NCBI GenBank assembly: GCA_900554175.1
Contig: USGK01000002.1
Coordinates: 53,196 to 117,195, forward strand
Direction of reading: 5' to 3'
DNA: 64,000 nt
From: an uncultured Clostridium sp.
GTDB taxonomy: Bacteria > Bacillota > Clostridia > TANB77 > CAG-508
Below, piece after piece: positions 36,915 through 45,728 of the stretch; positions within the stretch are counted from its first letter, which is position 1; each line of letters begins with the position of its first letter. The position numbers and the translations under genes are program-made. A model generated the notes under the pieces. It was not told where the DNA came from, did not search any database, and saw only the letters and a program-made list of their open reading frames with translations.

Positions 36915-37310
36915 TTATTCTCGAGTTTTTTCCTCATCTTCTTTATGTTCTTCATTTCTGTTATTATAATTACTTTCTTTACTAACAGCATTTTCTTTTG
37001 ATAATATTTTATTCACATGTTTTGCTTTTATTTCTTTATCTACAAAAATTTTTTTAGACAATTCATCCACTCTCTTAAGTGATGCAAGAAGCTCCTGTTT
37101 TACTCTTTTTAAATGCTCCTCTTCTTCTTTATTTGAGTCATCGTTATCTGTATTTGTTCCTTCTATATTCTTTCTTTTTTTGACTTCTTCTCTAAATATT
37201 TTTATTGCTTCTTCTTGACTTAAAATTTCCGGTTCTTCATCAACTAATTTTGAAAATACTGCCTTAATATCTAATTTATCTTCTTTTTTTATCTCTTCAT
37301 TATTTTCCAT
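36915..37310 (-). CDS. Hypothetical charged coiled-coil protein
   Basis: 131 residues, not recognised; ATG with AAAGG about 12 bases upstream. It is almost entirely Lys, Glu, Asp and Asn. Residues about 60-95 (EEEHLKRVKQELLASLKRVD) form a likely amphipathic helix; both ends look disordered. There is no signal peptide, membrane span or Cys. It lies between rlmB and mfd on the same strand, 78 bases after rlmB. A function cannot be inferred. Confidence 0.55.
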   Translation of the reverse strand: MENNEEIKKEDKLDIKAVFSKLVDEEPEILSQEEAIKIFREEVKKRKNIEGTNTDNDDSNKEEEEHLKRVKQELLASLKRVDELSKKIFVDKEIKAKHVNKILSKENAVSKESNYNNRNEEHKEDEEKTRE

Positions 37311-37388
37311 TCGAGTATTTCTACCTTTCTTCAGAATCCCATTAATTTTAATTTAGCTCTAATTATAGATTCTAATTCTTTTATATCT

Positions 37389-38288
37389 CTAAAATTCTCT
37401 TTGTTTTAGAGCTTCATAAACAATTATTCCTGTTGATACAGATGCATTCAAAGACGTTACTTTTCCCTTCATTGGAATTTTAACCTTAAAATCGCAATTT
37501 TTCAGAACAAGTTCACTGACCCCTTTTCCTTCATTACCAATTACAATTCCAAGTGGTCCTGTTAAATCTTGATCAAAATAATATTTTTGTGCATCTATAG
37601 CTGTACCACAAATCCACAATCCTTCTTCCTTAAGTTTTAATATTATATCTGAAATATTATTTACTCTTGCAATTTTCATGTGTTCAACAGCTCCACATGA
37701 TACTTTTGCAACTGTACTATTTACTGATGCAGCTCTTCTTTTTGGTATAATAATTCCATGAACTCCTGCGGTTTCAGCAGTTCTTATTATTGCTCCTAAA
37801 TTATGAGTATCTTCAATTCCATCTAAAATTAATATAAATGGATTTTCTTCTTTTTCTCTTGCTACTTCTAAAATATCTTCTACCTCACAATATGCAAACG
37901 GAGGTACAATAGCAATTACTCCTTGATAATTTTCGTTTTGTGCCATTTTCTCCATTTGAGTCTTATCTTTTTCTACAACAATAATTTTTCTCTCTTTTGC
38001 CATAGCTATTATTTTATTAATTGAACCGTGTTTATCTCCTTTAGTAATATATAATTTATTTATGTCTTTTCCTGATTCTAATAATTCAATAACTGCATTT
38101 CTACCTTCTATTTGATCATCGAAAATTCTATCCTGATCATCTTTTTCTTTTATTCTATCAGCTTCTCTTCTTTTCTCAAATCTCCTATCTATTCCTCTCC
38201 TATCAACTATTCCACGATCATTTTTTCTTCTTTGATCATCTCTTCTTGCTGCTTTTCTTCTTTCTTTATTTTTTCTATTTTCAGACAT
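37389..38288 (-). CDS. rlmB: TrmH/RlmB-family RNA 2'-O-ribose methyltransferase
   Basis: 299 residues; ATG preceded by GAGAGG. The SpoU-type substrate-binding domain starts near 56 (IEGRNAVIELLESGKDINKLYI). The SPOUT knot carries the three family motifs: LDGIEDTHNLGAIIRTAE (about 150-167), LGIVIGNEGKGVSELVLKNCD (about 246-266) and IPMKGKVTSLNASVSTGI. The family methylates G2251 of 23S rRNA or related sites. The first 55 residues are an unusual extension made almost only of Arg, Lys, Asp and Glu, probably disordered and RNA-binding. RlmB is the likely assignment; another TrmH-family specificity is possible. Confidence 0.9.
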   Translation of the reverse strand: MSENRKNKERRKAARRDDQRRKNDRGIVDRRGIDRRFEKRREADRIKEKDDQDRIFDDQIEGRNAVIELLESGKDINKLYITKGDKHGSINKIIAMAKERKIIVVEKDKTQMEKMAQNENYQGVIAIVPPFAYCEVEDILEVAREKEENPFILILDGIEDTHNLGAIIRTAETAGVHGIIIPKRRAASVNSTVAKVSCGAVEHMKIARVNNISDIILKLKEEGLWICGTAIDAQKYYFDQDLTGPLGIVIGNEGKGVSELVLKNCDFKVKIPMKGKVTSLNASVSTGIIVYEALKQREF

Positions 38289-38433
38289 ATTTTTTTCCTC
38301 TCTTTATTTAATTATACTCTATAATAACATTTTTTATTTTTTTTGTAAATAGCTTTTGAGATAAATTTAAGTTCACCTTATTACTATTTTTTCACTAACT
38401 TACATAAAAAAATAGATTTTATATTAAATTCTA

Positions 38434-38462
38434 TTGCTTTTTTTTCAAAAATAAAGTATAAT
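38434..38462 (+). promoter_or_regulatory. SigA promoter of the AbrB-like/acyltransferase pair
   Basis: TTGCTT (38434-38439) and TATAAT (38457-38462) with a 17-base spacer, 38 bases before the start codon. Confidence 0.7.
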
Positions 38463-38500
38463 AAGTATGAAATGTATAACTTTTTTGAAAGGAGAAAAAA

Positions 38501-38704
38501 ATGGAAAAAGACAAATATGTTGGCATATGCAAAGTAGGAGAAAAAGGTCAAATTGTAATACCTGTAGAAGCAAGAAAAATGTTTAATATACAATCTGGAG
38601 ATTCAATAATTGTGCTTTGTGATAAAGAAAAAGGAATTGCACTGGTAAAATCAGATGTAATAGAAGATTTAACAAACAAAATACTTCCAAAAGGGGGAAA
38701 ATGA
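38501..38704 (+). CDS. AbrB/SpoVT-family DNA-binding protein
   Basis: 67 residues; ATG preceded by AAAGGAG. The swapped-hairpin AbrB fold is evident from VGICKVGEKGQIVIPVEARK (7-26), then a hydrophobic strand and GDSIIVLCDKEKGIALV. There is no second domain, so it is a minimal AbrB-type transition-state or autoregulatory protein that would bind DNA as a dimer. Its TGA stop overlaps the first possible ATG of the acyltransferase gene, so the two are cotranslated and it may repress its own operon. Confidence 0.82.
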   Translation: MEKDKYVGICKVGEKGQIVIPVEARKMFNIQSGDSIIVLCDKEKGIALVKSDVIEDLTNKILPKGGK

Positions 38705-38706
38705 TT

Positions 38707-39777
38707 ATGAATAATAGAAAAAAATATTTAGATAATTTAAGATGGATTACTTTATGTATAGTTATTTTATATCACGTCTTTTACATTTTTAATTCAAGTG
38801 GAGTAATTTCAAATATTGGCGTTACTGGAATAAAACAATTAGATTCATTCTGTGTATTTACTTATCCATGGATAATGTGTTTACTTTTTGTTGTATCTGG
38901 AGTCGCAACAAAATATTCTTTAAATACTAAAACTAATAAAGAATTTATAAAAGATAGAGCTAGACGAATATTGATTCCAAGTATAATTGGTATATTTGCT
39001 TATGGTTGGATAAGTGGATGGATGACAAATTATTATACTGATATATTTGCTGGAAATGGTAACATGATACCAACACCAATAAAATACATAATTTGGTCTT
39101 TAATAGGTATCGGGCCACTTTGGTATGCACATGTATTATTTATTGCATCTTTACTTATTGTTTTTATACGAAAAATAGATAAAAAGAACAAATTAGATAA
39201 AATTTTTGAAAAAATAAATATGCCTATACTTGTTTTTCTTTGTATTATTGTATGGGGTTCTTCATTTATATTAAATATGCCATTAGTCACTGTTTATAGA
39301 TTTGGTATTTACATGTTAATGTTTTTATTTGGATACTATATTTTTTCTAATGATACTATTATTGAAAAACTTGAAAAATGTGCAATACCACTTAGTATAA
39401 TCACCTTAATATATGGAATAGTATTTACTATATTTAATTATGGCACTAACTTTGTAACTGATAATTTTTTACAAAATATTTTTACTAACATTTATTTATG
39501 GCTATTTATCTTATCTGCATTCGGTATTTCTAAAAAATATTTAGATTTTAGTAATAATTTTACGAGTTATATGAATAAAAACAATTTCAACTTTTATGTT
39601 TTACATTATACTATAGAAATTATTATTGCTTTTGTTTTAGTAGAATATATTAAAGTACCATATTTTATATTAAATTATATAATTTTATTACTTGGAACAA
39701 TAGTCTTTCTACCAATTATTACTGAAATATTAAAAAGAATTCCTTTCATAAATAAATTATTATTAGGCGTTAAATAA
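38707..39777 (+). CDS. Membrane acyltransferase (acyltransferase-3 family)
   Basis: 356 residues from MNNRKKYLDNLRW; this ATG is about 8 bases after GGGGG, whereas the ATG at 38701 is too close. The N-terminus YLDNLRWITLCIVILYHV contains the family's Arg and His at the end of the first span. About ten hydrophobic spans cover the rest, and GPLWYAHVLFIASLL is typical. Such enzymes move acetyl or succinyl groups onto extracellular sugars, peptidoglycan or lipids. The acceptor is unknown. It is the second gene of the AbrB-like operon and ends in a clear terminator. Confidence 0.82.
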   Translation: MNNRKKYLDNLRWITLCIVILYHVFYIFNSSGVISNIGVTGIKQLDSFCVFTYPWIMCLLFVVSGVATKYSLNTKTNKEFIKDRARRILIPSIIGIFAYGWISGWMTNYYTDIFAGNGNMIPTPIKYIIWSLIGIGPLWYAHVLFIASLLIVFIRKIDKKNKLDKIFEKINMPILVFLCIIVWGSSFILNMPLVTVYRFGIYMLMFLFGYYIFSNDTIIEKLEKCAIPLSIITLIYGIVFTIFNYGTNFVTDNFLQNIFTNIYLWLFILSAFGISKKYLDFSNNFTSYMNKNNFNFYVLHYTIEIIIAFVLVEYIKVPYFILNYIILLLGTIVFLPIITEILKRIPFINKLLLGVK

Positions 39778-39819
39778 TAACTTAATAAAGATTTTTACTT
39801 AATCTCCATATCATACACA

Positions 39820-39849
39820 AAAAAAGCCTTCTCTAAGAAAGCTTTTTTT
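39820..39849 (+). terminator. Terminator after the acyltransferase gene
   Basis: Stem AAAAAAGCCTTCT with AGAAAGCTTTTTT (one mismatch, loop CTA) running into T7. Confidence 0.8.
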
Positions 39850-39869
39850 ATTTGTAAACAAACTATGTA

Positions 39870-40266
39870 TGTTTCCTAAAAATTTTTTTAATACCACTTT
39901 TCCTCTTTTATCTCTACTAGTAGATTTTCTTCTACATTTTCATTAGAAAAGTTTTTGCTTTTTTTAATAATTCATTAGGATTATATTTTTCTTCTTCTTC
40001 CTGTTTCTATAATTTTTTTCATATTCTAATATAACTTCTCTTTAATATTTAGTTGTCCAATAATCTCTAAAGAATAATCCAATTATAACTTTTGTTTTGA
40101 AACATTTTGTTCATTCAATGTTTTGTGAACATCATATTTGAAATAATAATTTTCATCTTTATTATTATTTATTATTTCTTGTGGTATTTTTTTATAATCT
40201 GTTTCTGATATATGCTATAATATTTCAATAACTTCTGTGCAATATTTTTTCTAAAGTATTAACCAT
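39870..40266 (-). pseudogene. Frameshifted remnant of a hypothetical gene
   Basis: On the minus strand an ATG at 40266 is followed by a protein readable only by switching frame: TEVIEIL then a stop, HISETDYKKIPQEII, NNNKDENYYFKYDVHK, TLNEQNVSKQ, then in other frames FRDYWTTKY, a tract like EKYNPNELLKKAK, and IKEEKWY with KKIF. From memory this order (TEV-EIL, KIP-E, LNEQN-S, YW, KYNP, WY-KIF) is a recurrent hypothetical family in gut Firmicutes with no known function. At least four frame breaks or stops make it non-functional. Confidence 0.65.
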
Positions 40267-40295
40267 ATTATTCTTCTTTTTAATATTCTTTTGTT

Positions 40296-40976
40296 TTATC
40301 TATTTTCTTTACTTTGCCCTTTCTGTCTTTGAAAAAGTTTTGCAAATATTCCTTGTATCACTATAGTTTCTACAGTACCATTACAAACAATACAAGTAAA
40401 AAACTCGTTATCTATAAAATCGTATATCTTTGCAGTATAAATCAAGTTTCCTTTTTTATCAATACTAATTGTGTTATTAGGTATATTAGACATTAATGTT
40501 CTAGATTTTTCCATATCATCTTTAATCCTTTCAATAATATTTGAAAAATTCCATTTAAATTTGCTTCAATAGCATTATCCCTCATCTAAAACTATATCTT
40601 CCTTATTAATATCTAATTTTTCTATTCTCTCTATGTGTTTTTAGACTCGTTTTATCTATATTTGTAATAAGATCCAATTTATCATACCCATACCAATACC
40701 TATATAATTCTTCACAAGTAATATCTCAAATTTAAACTTTAATTTATCCATATTGAATTGATAATTCCTATAGTTTTTTAACATTTCTGGATCTTTTTTT
40801 CTTAAATCATAAAAATATATCTCTATCATTTTGTAAATTTTATATCGTAAAAATGGATTAGAGGTATATATTATATGTTTATTTACTCGAAATTCATATA
40901 AAATTCTAGAAAGTAATTTCTTTTTCTCAAACTTATCCTTTACTTCTCTATATTCATTAATTAAATCGTTTTTCAT
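40296..40976 (-). pseudogene. Broken gene of about 220 codons
   Basis: Two intact-looking stretches of 106 and 72 codons (40656-40976 and 40296-40514) are joined by a segment readable in shifted frames (LDLITNIDKTSLKTH, ERIEKLDINKEDIVLDEG, then FSNIIERIKDDMEKSRTL). They therefore look like one original gene with frameshifts and a stop. The first ATG has no RBS. The product would be helical and charged at the N-terminus, with a C-terminal beta region carrying one CxxC (TCIVCNG). No family is recognised. It decays alongside the remnant downstream of it. Confidence 0.55.
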
Positions 40977-41065
40977 GTTTATATTAACTTCTAATTGCTC
41001 ATATTAATCTTATAAATGTCAATATTTTTAAATCACATCCTATAATAAAGTACCTTTTTTCAAGA

Positions 41066-41140
41066 TTACATCAGAAGAAGCCTTTATTAAAAAGGTTAAT
41101 AAAAACAAAATTGATTAAATTAATACAGAATGCATTAAAA
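41066..41140 (+). repeat. Relic of an ABC ATPase/permease gene junction
   Basis: About 71 bases match the ATPase-end/permease-start junction at 43906-43976 at roughly 63 positions by hand alignment. The relic still reads as the ATPase ending SEEAFIKKV...NKID and stop, plus the first permease codons. It shows that another copy of this transporter once lay upstream of the secreted-protein gene. From 41141 to 41315 I see only AT-rich DNA with no gene. Confidence 0.75.
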
Positions 41141-41315
41141 AAAACGCGAAATATTAATAACAATTTTTGTTAAACATTTTTCACATTTTTTATACATTTT
41201 ATATTGTTAAAAAAAAAATTAAATATTTTCAGAGAAACCTTTCAAAAATAAATGCAACAAAAATACGTTTTTAAACTACATTTTTATTTATTTGCTAATA
41301 TTGTAAAATTACAAA

Positions 41316-41405
41316 CGACAACATTCGACAACATCCGACATCCTTAGTACCCCAAGGCTTTTGCTTAAAAATATCATTGACAATTTTGGAAATATATGTT
41401 AAAAT
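41316..41405 (+). promoter_or_regulatory. Promoter with upstream tandem 10-bp repeats
   Basis: TTGACA (41377-41382) and TAAAAT (41400-41405) have a 17-base spacer. Upstream, CGACAACAT occurs at 41316 and 41326, with a partial third copy at 41336: one helical turn apart and much more GC-rich than the surroundings. The repeats end 30 bases before the -35, a usual place for an activator site. Confidence 0.7.
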
Positions 41406-41477
41406 TATAATCTGAAAGGCTATTATTGCCCTTCATTACATAGGAGACTTGTTTACTAACCAATTGGAGGTATTCAA

Positions 41478-41927
41478 ATGAAGACTAGATTATCAAAAAC
41501 AGGTGGATCATTTTTATTAGCAACTATTATGTTATTAGGAACTGCTACATCTGCAATAGCAACATCAGTAGATGATTCGACAGAAACCGTACTTTATTCT
41601 AATATTGTGATGCCACAAGAGAACCAAACAATTGGAGGAACCATTCCATCAAATAGCTCTTGCACATATTATACTAATTTAGACAGTTATATTGGTTTTT
41701 CCAAAAATTTCTGTGCTGTATCACGCTCAGATAGTACTTCTGGTGCACTGTACTTATATTTATATAAGGATGGTAAACTTAAGTCAAAAGACTGGATAAT
41801 GGGCGTAAATGAAACTAATACTGTTAAATGGTCTATGACCCTTCCTTCATCAGGAACATGGGAAGTAAAAGTTGTTGCAAGTGGTACTAATGCACCTGTA
41901 ACATTTTATGGCTGGTGGCAGAACTAG
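41478..41927 (+). CDS. Small secreted beta-rich protein linked to an ABC exporter
   Basis: 149 residues; ATG preceded by TTGGAGG. A signal peptide with an AIA cleavage site ends at about residue 28. The mature part is about 120 residues, rich in Ser, Thr, Tyr and Trp, with predicted beta strands, two Cys (62 and 79) that could pair, and an aromatic end (FYGWWQN). It is not a known family to me. It resembles the general plan of lactococcin-972-like secreted proteins followed by ABC genes, but the family motifs are not clear. It has its own promoter and terminator, and the ABC genes follow at 42075. Function is open: bacteriocin-like, adhesin or signal. Confidence 0.7.
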   Translation: MKTRLSKTGGSFLLATIMLLGTATSAIATSVDDSTETVLYSNIVMPQENQTIGGTIPSNSSCTYYTNLDSYIGFSKNFCAVSRSDSTSGALYLYLYKDGKLKSKDWIMGVNETNTVKWSMTLPSSGTWEVKVVASGTNAPVTFYGWWQN

Positions 41928-41988
41928 AATATGAAAATAACAAGAACATGTAAAAACAAGAAATAACGATCAAACACTCTCCTATGGG

Positions 41989-42016
41989 TGGACACTTGCC
42001 AAGTGTCCATTTTAAT
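41989..42016 (+). terminator. Terminator after the secreted-protein gene
   Basis: Stem TGGACACT with AGTGTCCA (8 pairs, 5-base loop) followed by a T-rich tract. It may limit read-through into the ABC genes. Confidence 0.75.
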
Positions 42017-42074
42017 TTTAATTTAAATTTTTATTCCAATATGATAAAATAAAATGTGATAAGGTGGGATATAA

Positions 42075-43034
42075 TTGAACTTAATAAAAAATGAATTAAT
42101 AAAAATATTCAAAAGACCAAATATCTATTTATTGATAGTTATAGGTATTTTAATTATGACTTGTTATAATATCTTTCAAAAGATTACATCCTTAGATGTA
42201 GATGTTATTCAGCAATACCAAAGAGCACATGATAGTGATAAACTTCTTATAGAAAATTATAATAGAACTAATTCTATTGAAAATTATGGAAATATTATTG
42301 AAAGAGTAAAATTAGAAGAATATGCTATTGAAAATAATATAACATATAATATATTATTAAATTCAGAGAACAAAAATGCTCCAATACCAACAGATGCAAG
42401 AATTTTATTAATGAAAGTATTTAATAATTTTGATATTATTATAATTTTCATTATTATATATTTATGTAGTACAATTATTTCAGAAGAATATAACACTGGA
42501 ACAATAAAATACTTGTTAATCAAACCGCATTCAAGAACTAAAATTTTATTATCAAAAATACTATCAAGCATAATTGTTTCAATTTTAATAGTCTTTTCTA
42601 TTGTAATATTCCAATATTTATTTGGTGGAATATTATTTGGATTTGATAGTTATAAACTAGATGCTATAAGATATAATAGTTATACCCAAACAATAGAAAA
42701 TATTAATTTAATTAATTATATGATAATGATTACTTTAGCAAAAACTCCAATGTATTTATTATTAAATATTATATGTTTATTATTTGGTACAATTATTAAT
42801 AATATAGCTTTAAATATACTACTTACTTTAGGATTATATATTATATCTACTATAAAAATTTTGGTTAACAAGATAAGTAAATACATATTTATTTATAATT
42901 GGGATATAAGTAACTATCTTTTTAACTCTACTATATTAGTAAAAACGTCCCTAATTATTTCAGCCATAAACTTACTATTAATATTTGTACTTTTAGTTGT
43001 TAACTTTAAAAATAAGGATATTAAAAATATATAA
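42075..43034 (+). CDS. ABC-2-type exporter permease (first)
   Basis: 319 residues from a TTG start preceded by AAGGTGGGA. The N-terminus (NLIKNELIKIFKRPN) leads into span 1 (about 17-33). A long extracytoplasmic loop of about 70 residues follows, then five spans from about 116 to the end, including ISEEYNTGTIKYLLIKPHSR, the cytoplasmic coupling signature of this permease class. It is paralogous to the permease at 43950, sharing NELIKIFKR, GTIK-LL-KPH-R and GGI-FGFDSY. It probably pairs with the ATPase encoded next, as in bacteriocin-immunity or peptide exporters. Confidence 0.82.
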   Translation: MNLIKNELIKIFKRPNIYLLIVIGILIMTCYNIFQKITSLDVDVIQQYQRAHDSDKLLIENYNRTNSIENYGNIIERVKLEEYAIENNITYNILLNSENKNAPIPTDARILLMKVFNNFDIIIIFIIIYLCSTIISEEYNTGTIKYLLIKPHSRTKILLSKILSSIIVSILIVFSIVIFQYLFGGILFGFDSYKLDAIRYNSYTQTIENINLINYMIMITLAKTPMYLLLNIICLLFGTIINNIALNILLTLGLYIISTIKILVNKISKYIFIYNWDISNYLFNSTILVKTSLIISAINLLLIFVLLVVNFKNKDIKNI

Positions 43035-43051
43035 ATTAGGAGGGGTTATCA

Positions 43052-43957
43052 ATGGAAGTATTAAAATGTACTAATTTAAAAAAACAAGTAAAAGAAAAAG
43101 TTATAGTTGAAAACATATCTTTTTCAATTTGTAAAGGTGATATAGTTGGGTTTATTGGTCCAAACGGAGCAGGAAAAACTACAGTTATAAAACTGATTCT
43201 AGGATTAATTAAGCCAACTGAAGGACAAGTACTTATAAAAGGTTTTGATATAAAAAAAGATTTTACAAGAGCAATAGATAAAGTAGGCGCAATTGTTGAA
43301 AATCCTGATTTATATATGTATCTATCTGGATATGATAACCTAAAAATAACTGCGAACAATTATAAAAATATATCTAAAAATAGAATATACGAAGTTGCAA
43401 AAATAGTAGGTTTAGAAAATAGAATCAAAGATAAAGTTTCCACTTATTCGTTAGGAATGCGACAAAGATTAGGAATCGCAGAAGCAATTATTAATACCCC
43501 CGATTTACTAATATTGGATGAGCCCACAAATGGGTTAGACATTGAAGGAATAATTGAAATAAGAAATTTAATAAAAAACTTATCTCATCAGGGAATTGCT
43601 ATCTTAATATCAAGTCATAACCTAACTGAAATTAATAATTTATGTAATAGAATTATTGCAATAAAAAATGGAAAAATAGTTACAGATGATACAATAGATA
43701 ATTTTACAGCAATATCTAAAAAAGATAATTATATATTAGAATTGAATACTACCAATAATTTAACACAAATTATTTCTGATTTTAAATTTGAAATTTTAAA
43801 AGAAAATAAAATAAGAATTAACATTTCTAGAGAAAAAATTTCTGTTTTAATACAAAAACTTATAGAAAACAAATATAAAATTTATTCGGTTAAAGAAGAA
43901 AAAATGACATCGGAAGAAGCCTTTATAAAAAAGGTAGGTGAAAACAAAATTGATTAA
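43052..43957 (+). CDS. ABC transporter ATPase subunit
   Basis: 301 residues; ATG preceded by AGGAGGGG. Walker A GPNGAGKTT is at 36-44, signature YSLGMRQRLG at about 131-140, Walker B LLILDEPTNGLD at about 151-162, and the switch His in SSHNL. The C-terminal 85 residues form the regulatory tail seen in CcmA/LanF-type exporters of drugs and bacteriocins. It lies between two related permease genes and overlaps the second, so the complex is probably one ATPase dimer with two different permeases. Confidence 0.92.
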   Translation: MEVLKCTNLKKQVKEKVIVENISFSICKGDIVGFIGPNGAGKTTVIKLILGLIKPTEGQVLIKGFDIKKDFTRAIDKVGAIVENPDLYMYLSGYDNLKITANNYKNISKNRIYEVAKIVGLENRIKDKVSTYSLGMRQRLGIAEAIINTPDLLILDEPTNGLDIEGIIEIRNLIKNLSHQGIAILISSHNLTEINNLCNRIIAIKNGKIVTDDTIDNFTAISKKDNYILELNTTNNLTQIISDFKFEILKENKIRINISREKISVLIQKLIENKYKIYSVKEEKMTSEEAFIKKVGENKID

Positions 43958-45482
43958 ATTAATACAAAATGAATTAATAAAAATATTTAAAAGAAAAACC
44001 ATATATTTTTTATTTTTTGCTTCTGCAGTATTAATTTTTGTATATAATAATATTAATCCAGATCAAAATAAAATAGTTTCTTATGATAGTAATACAAACG
44101 ACTTCGTAATAATAAGAGAAGAAGATTTTAAAACAATAAGTAAAAAATATCCATCAAAAAATATGAAAGATAAGATGGACTTATATATTAACCAAAAAAC
44201 TTCTAATGATTTTGCAAAGTTATATAATACTTTTGAAGAAAATTCATGGCAAAGATATGCATTAAAAGAAGAAAACAATAAAATAAGTATAGATAATATT
44301 CCTACAGATTATAACTTAGATATATATGAGTATTTAAGAAATATTAATGATTATGAATATAATTTAAATTCAGAAATAACATCAAAGATTTATGAAGAAT
44401 CTAAAGTAAAATATAAAGAATATATTGACGCCTTAACTTCAGATAATTGGAAAGAATATGTTAATCTAAAAATACAAAATTTAGAAGCGAGAAAAGAATC
44501 TAAAAAAATTTCTGATCCGGAAATTGATGAAATTAACTTTGAAATTAAGCTATATAAAATACGATTAAATAATAATATAAATTTTGATTATAACATGCGA
44601 AATCAATATCTAGTAAATTACAAATCTAATTATTATCTTATCCAAAAATTTAATTTAAGTTTAAAAAATGAATCACAGTCATTTCAAAATGAAGAAAAAA
44701 ACATTTGCCTGGCTAAAATGAATCTATGCAAATATGCACTAGAAAACAATATTGAACATGATATTTCTAATGAAAGTAATCTAATCCCAAATAATAAAAT
44801 AGATGCTAGAATTTCTTTTATACGAACCTTTAAACATTTTGACATAATTATTGTTATAATAGCAATATATATTTCTACCACTACATTAACAGAAGAAATA
44901 GATAAAGGAACAATAAAAAATTTATTAACTAAGCCTCATAAAAGAAATACAATATTAGTATCAAAAATATTTGCTTGTATAATTACCGTAGTACTCGCAA
45001 TGATAATTGTATCAATTTTTCAATATGTAATAGGAGGTATTATTTTTGGATTTGATAGCTACAATATAAATTACATAGGTTTTAATTATAAATCTCAGCA
45101 GATATTTAATATGGGACTATTTAATTATATTATGCTAATTGGTTTATCAAAACTACCAATGTATATAGTTGTAATTCTATTTTGTATGTTTTTAGGGATA
45201 ATAAATAATCATCCTTCTATGTCTATGATATTAACGTTAATTATATTTTTTATATCTAGTACAATACTACAAGAATGGTCAAAAGTTGATGCTCTTTCTG
45301 TTGTAACAAGATTTCTTATTACTAATAATTGGGATTTCAGTCAATACTTATTTGGTAAAATTTGTTCTATAAATGGTGTAATACTGCCTAGTTCCATTCT
45401 GATATACTCACTTCACATATTTATACTGTTATTTTTATCTATATATTGCTTTAATATAAAAGAAATAAAGAATTATGATTAA
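43950..45482 (+). CDS. ABC-2-type exporter permease (second, with enlarged loop)
   Basis: 510 residues. The start is placed at the TTG at 43950, overlapping the ATPase stop by 8 bases, because the product then aligns with the first permease (IKLIQNELIKIFKRK); a GTG at 43938 is the alternative. Span 1 (about 14-32) is followed by an extracytoplasmic region of about 260 charged, helical residues, far larger than in its paralogue. Five spans follow from about 296, with LTEEIDKGTIKNLLTKPHKR and GGIIFGFDSYN conserved. The big outside loop could bind substrate or a partner such as the secreted protein encoded upstream. Confidence 0.82.
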   Translation: MIKLIQNELIKIFKRKTIYFLFFASAVLIFVYNNINPDQNKIVSYDSNTNDFVIIREEDFKTISKKYPSKNMKDKMDLYINQKTSNDFAKLYNTFEENSWQRYALKEENNKISIDNIPTDYNLDIYEYLRNINDYEYNLNSEITSKIYEESKVKYKEYIDALTSDNWKEYVNLKIQNLEARKESKKISDPEIDEINFEIKLYKIRLNNNINFDYNMRNQYLVNYKSNYYLIQKFNLSLKNESQSFQNEEKNICLAKMNLCKYALENNIEHDISNESNLIPNNKIDARISFIRTFKHFDIIIVIIAIYISTTTLTEEIDKGTIKNLLTKPHKRNTILVSKIFACIITVVLAMIIVSIFQYVIGGIIFGFDSYNINYIGFNYKSQQIFNMGLFNYIMLIGLSKLPMYIVVILFCMFLGIINNHPSMSMILTLIIFFISSTILQEWSKVDALSVVTRFLITNNWDFSQYLFGKICSINGVILPSSILIYSLHIFILLFLSIYCFNIKEIKNYD

Positions 45483-45609
45483 TTACTTATTAGCCCCATC
45501 ATAAAATAGTAAAAATGAATAATTATATTCAATAAGAACTTCCAACGAATTAAGTCTAAAAGAACTAAATAAAGATAATCTCTATAAATAACTTATAAAC
45601 TAATAATAT

Positions 45610-45678
45610 TTTTGAGAATTTAGCATATAATAGAAATATATTTAAAGTTTTAAAATATTTTTTACTAAATTCTCAAAA
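45610..45678. repeat. 14-bp inverted repeat upstream of the tRNA promoter
   Basis: TTTTGAGAATTTAG (45610-45623) and CTAAATTCTCAAAA (45665-45678) are perfect complements with a 41-base loop; the right arm ends 5 bases before the tRNA -35. It follows the permease stop by 127 bases. It could be a late terminator of the ABC operon, although no T-run follows, or a regulatory or mobile remnant. The rest of 45483-45682 shows nothing. Confidence 0.5.
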
Positions 45679-45682
45679 TATA

Positions 45683-45712
45683 TTGACAAAATATATATAT
45701 AAGATGTATAAT
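45683..45712 (+). promoter_or_regulatory. Promoter of tRNA-fMet
   Basis: TTGACA (45683-45688) and TATAAT (45707-45712), both perfect, with an 18-base spacer; the tRNA begins 17 bases downstream. Confidence 0.85.
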
Positions 45713-45728
45713 ATCAACATACGGACAT

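Noticed and set aside
38384..38593. 69-codon minus-strand ORF before and within the AbrB-like gene
   Set aside because: Covers the promoter of the plus-strand operon and is Phe/Tyr-rich with no RBS.
41478..41927. Assignment of the secreted protein as a lactococcin-972 bacteriocin
   Set aside because: The gene plan is similar and the end is aromatic, but I could not find the family's motifs, so I leave the function open.
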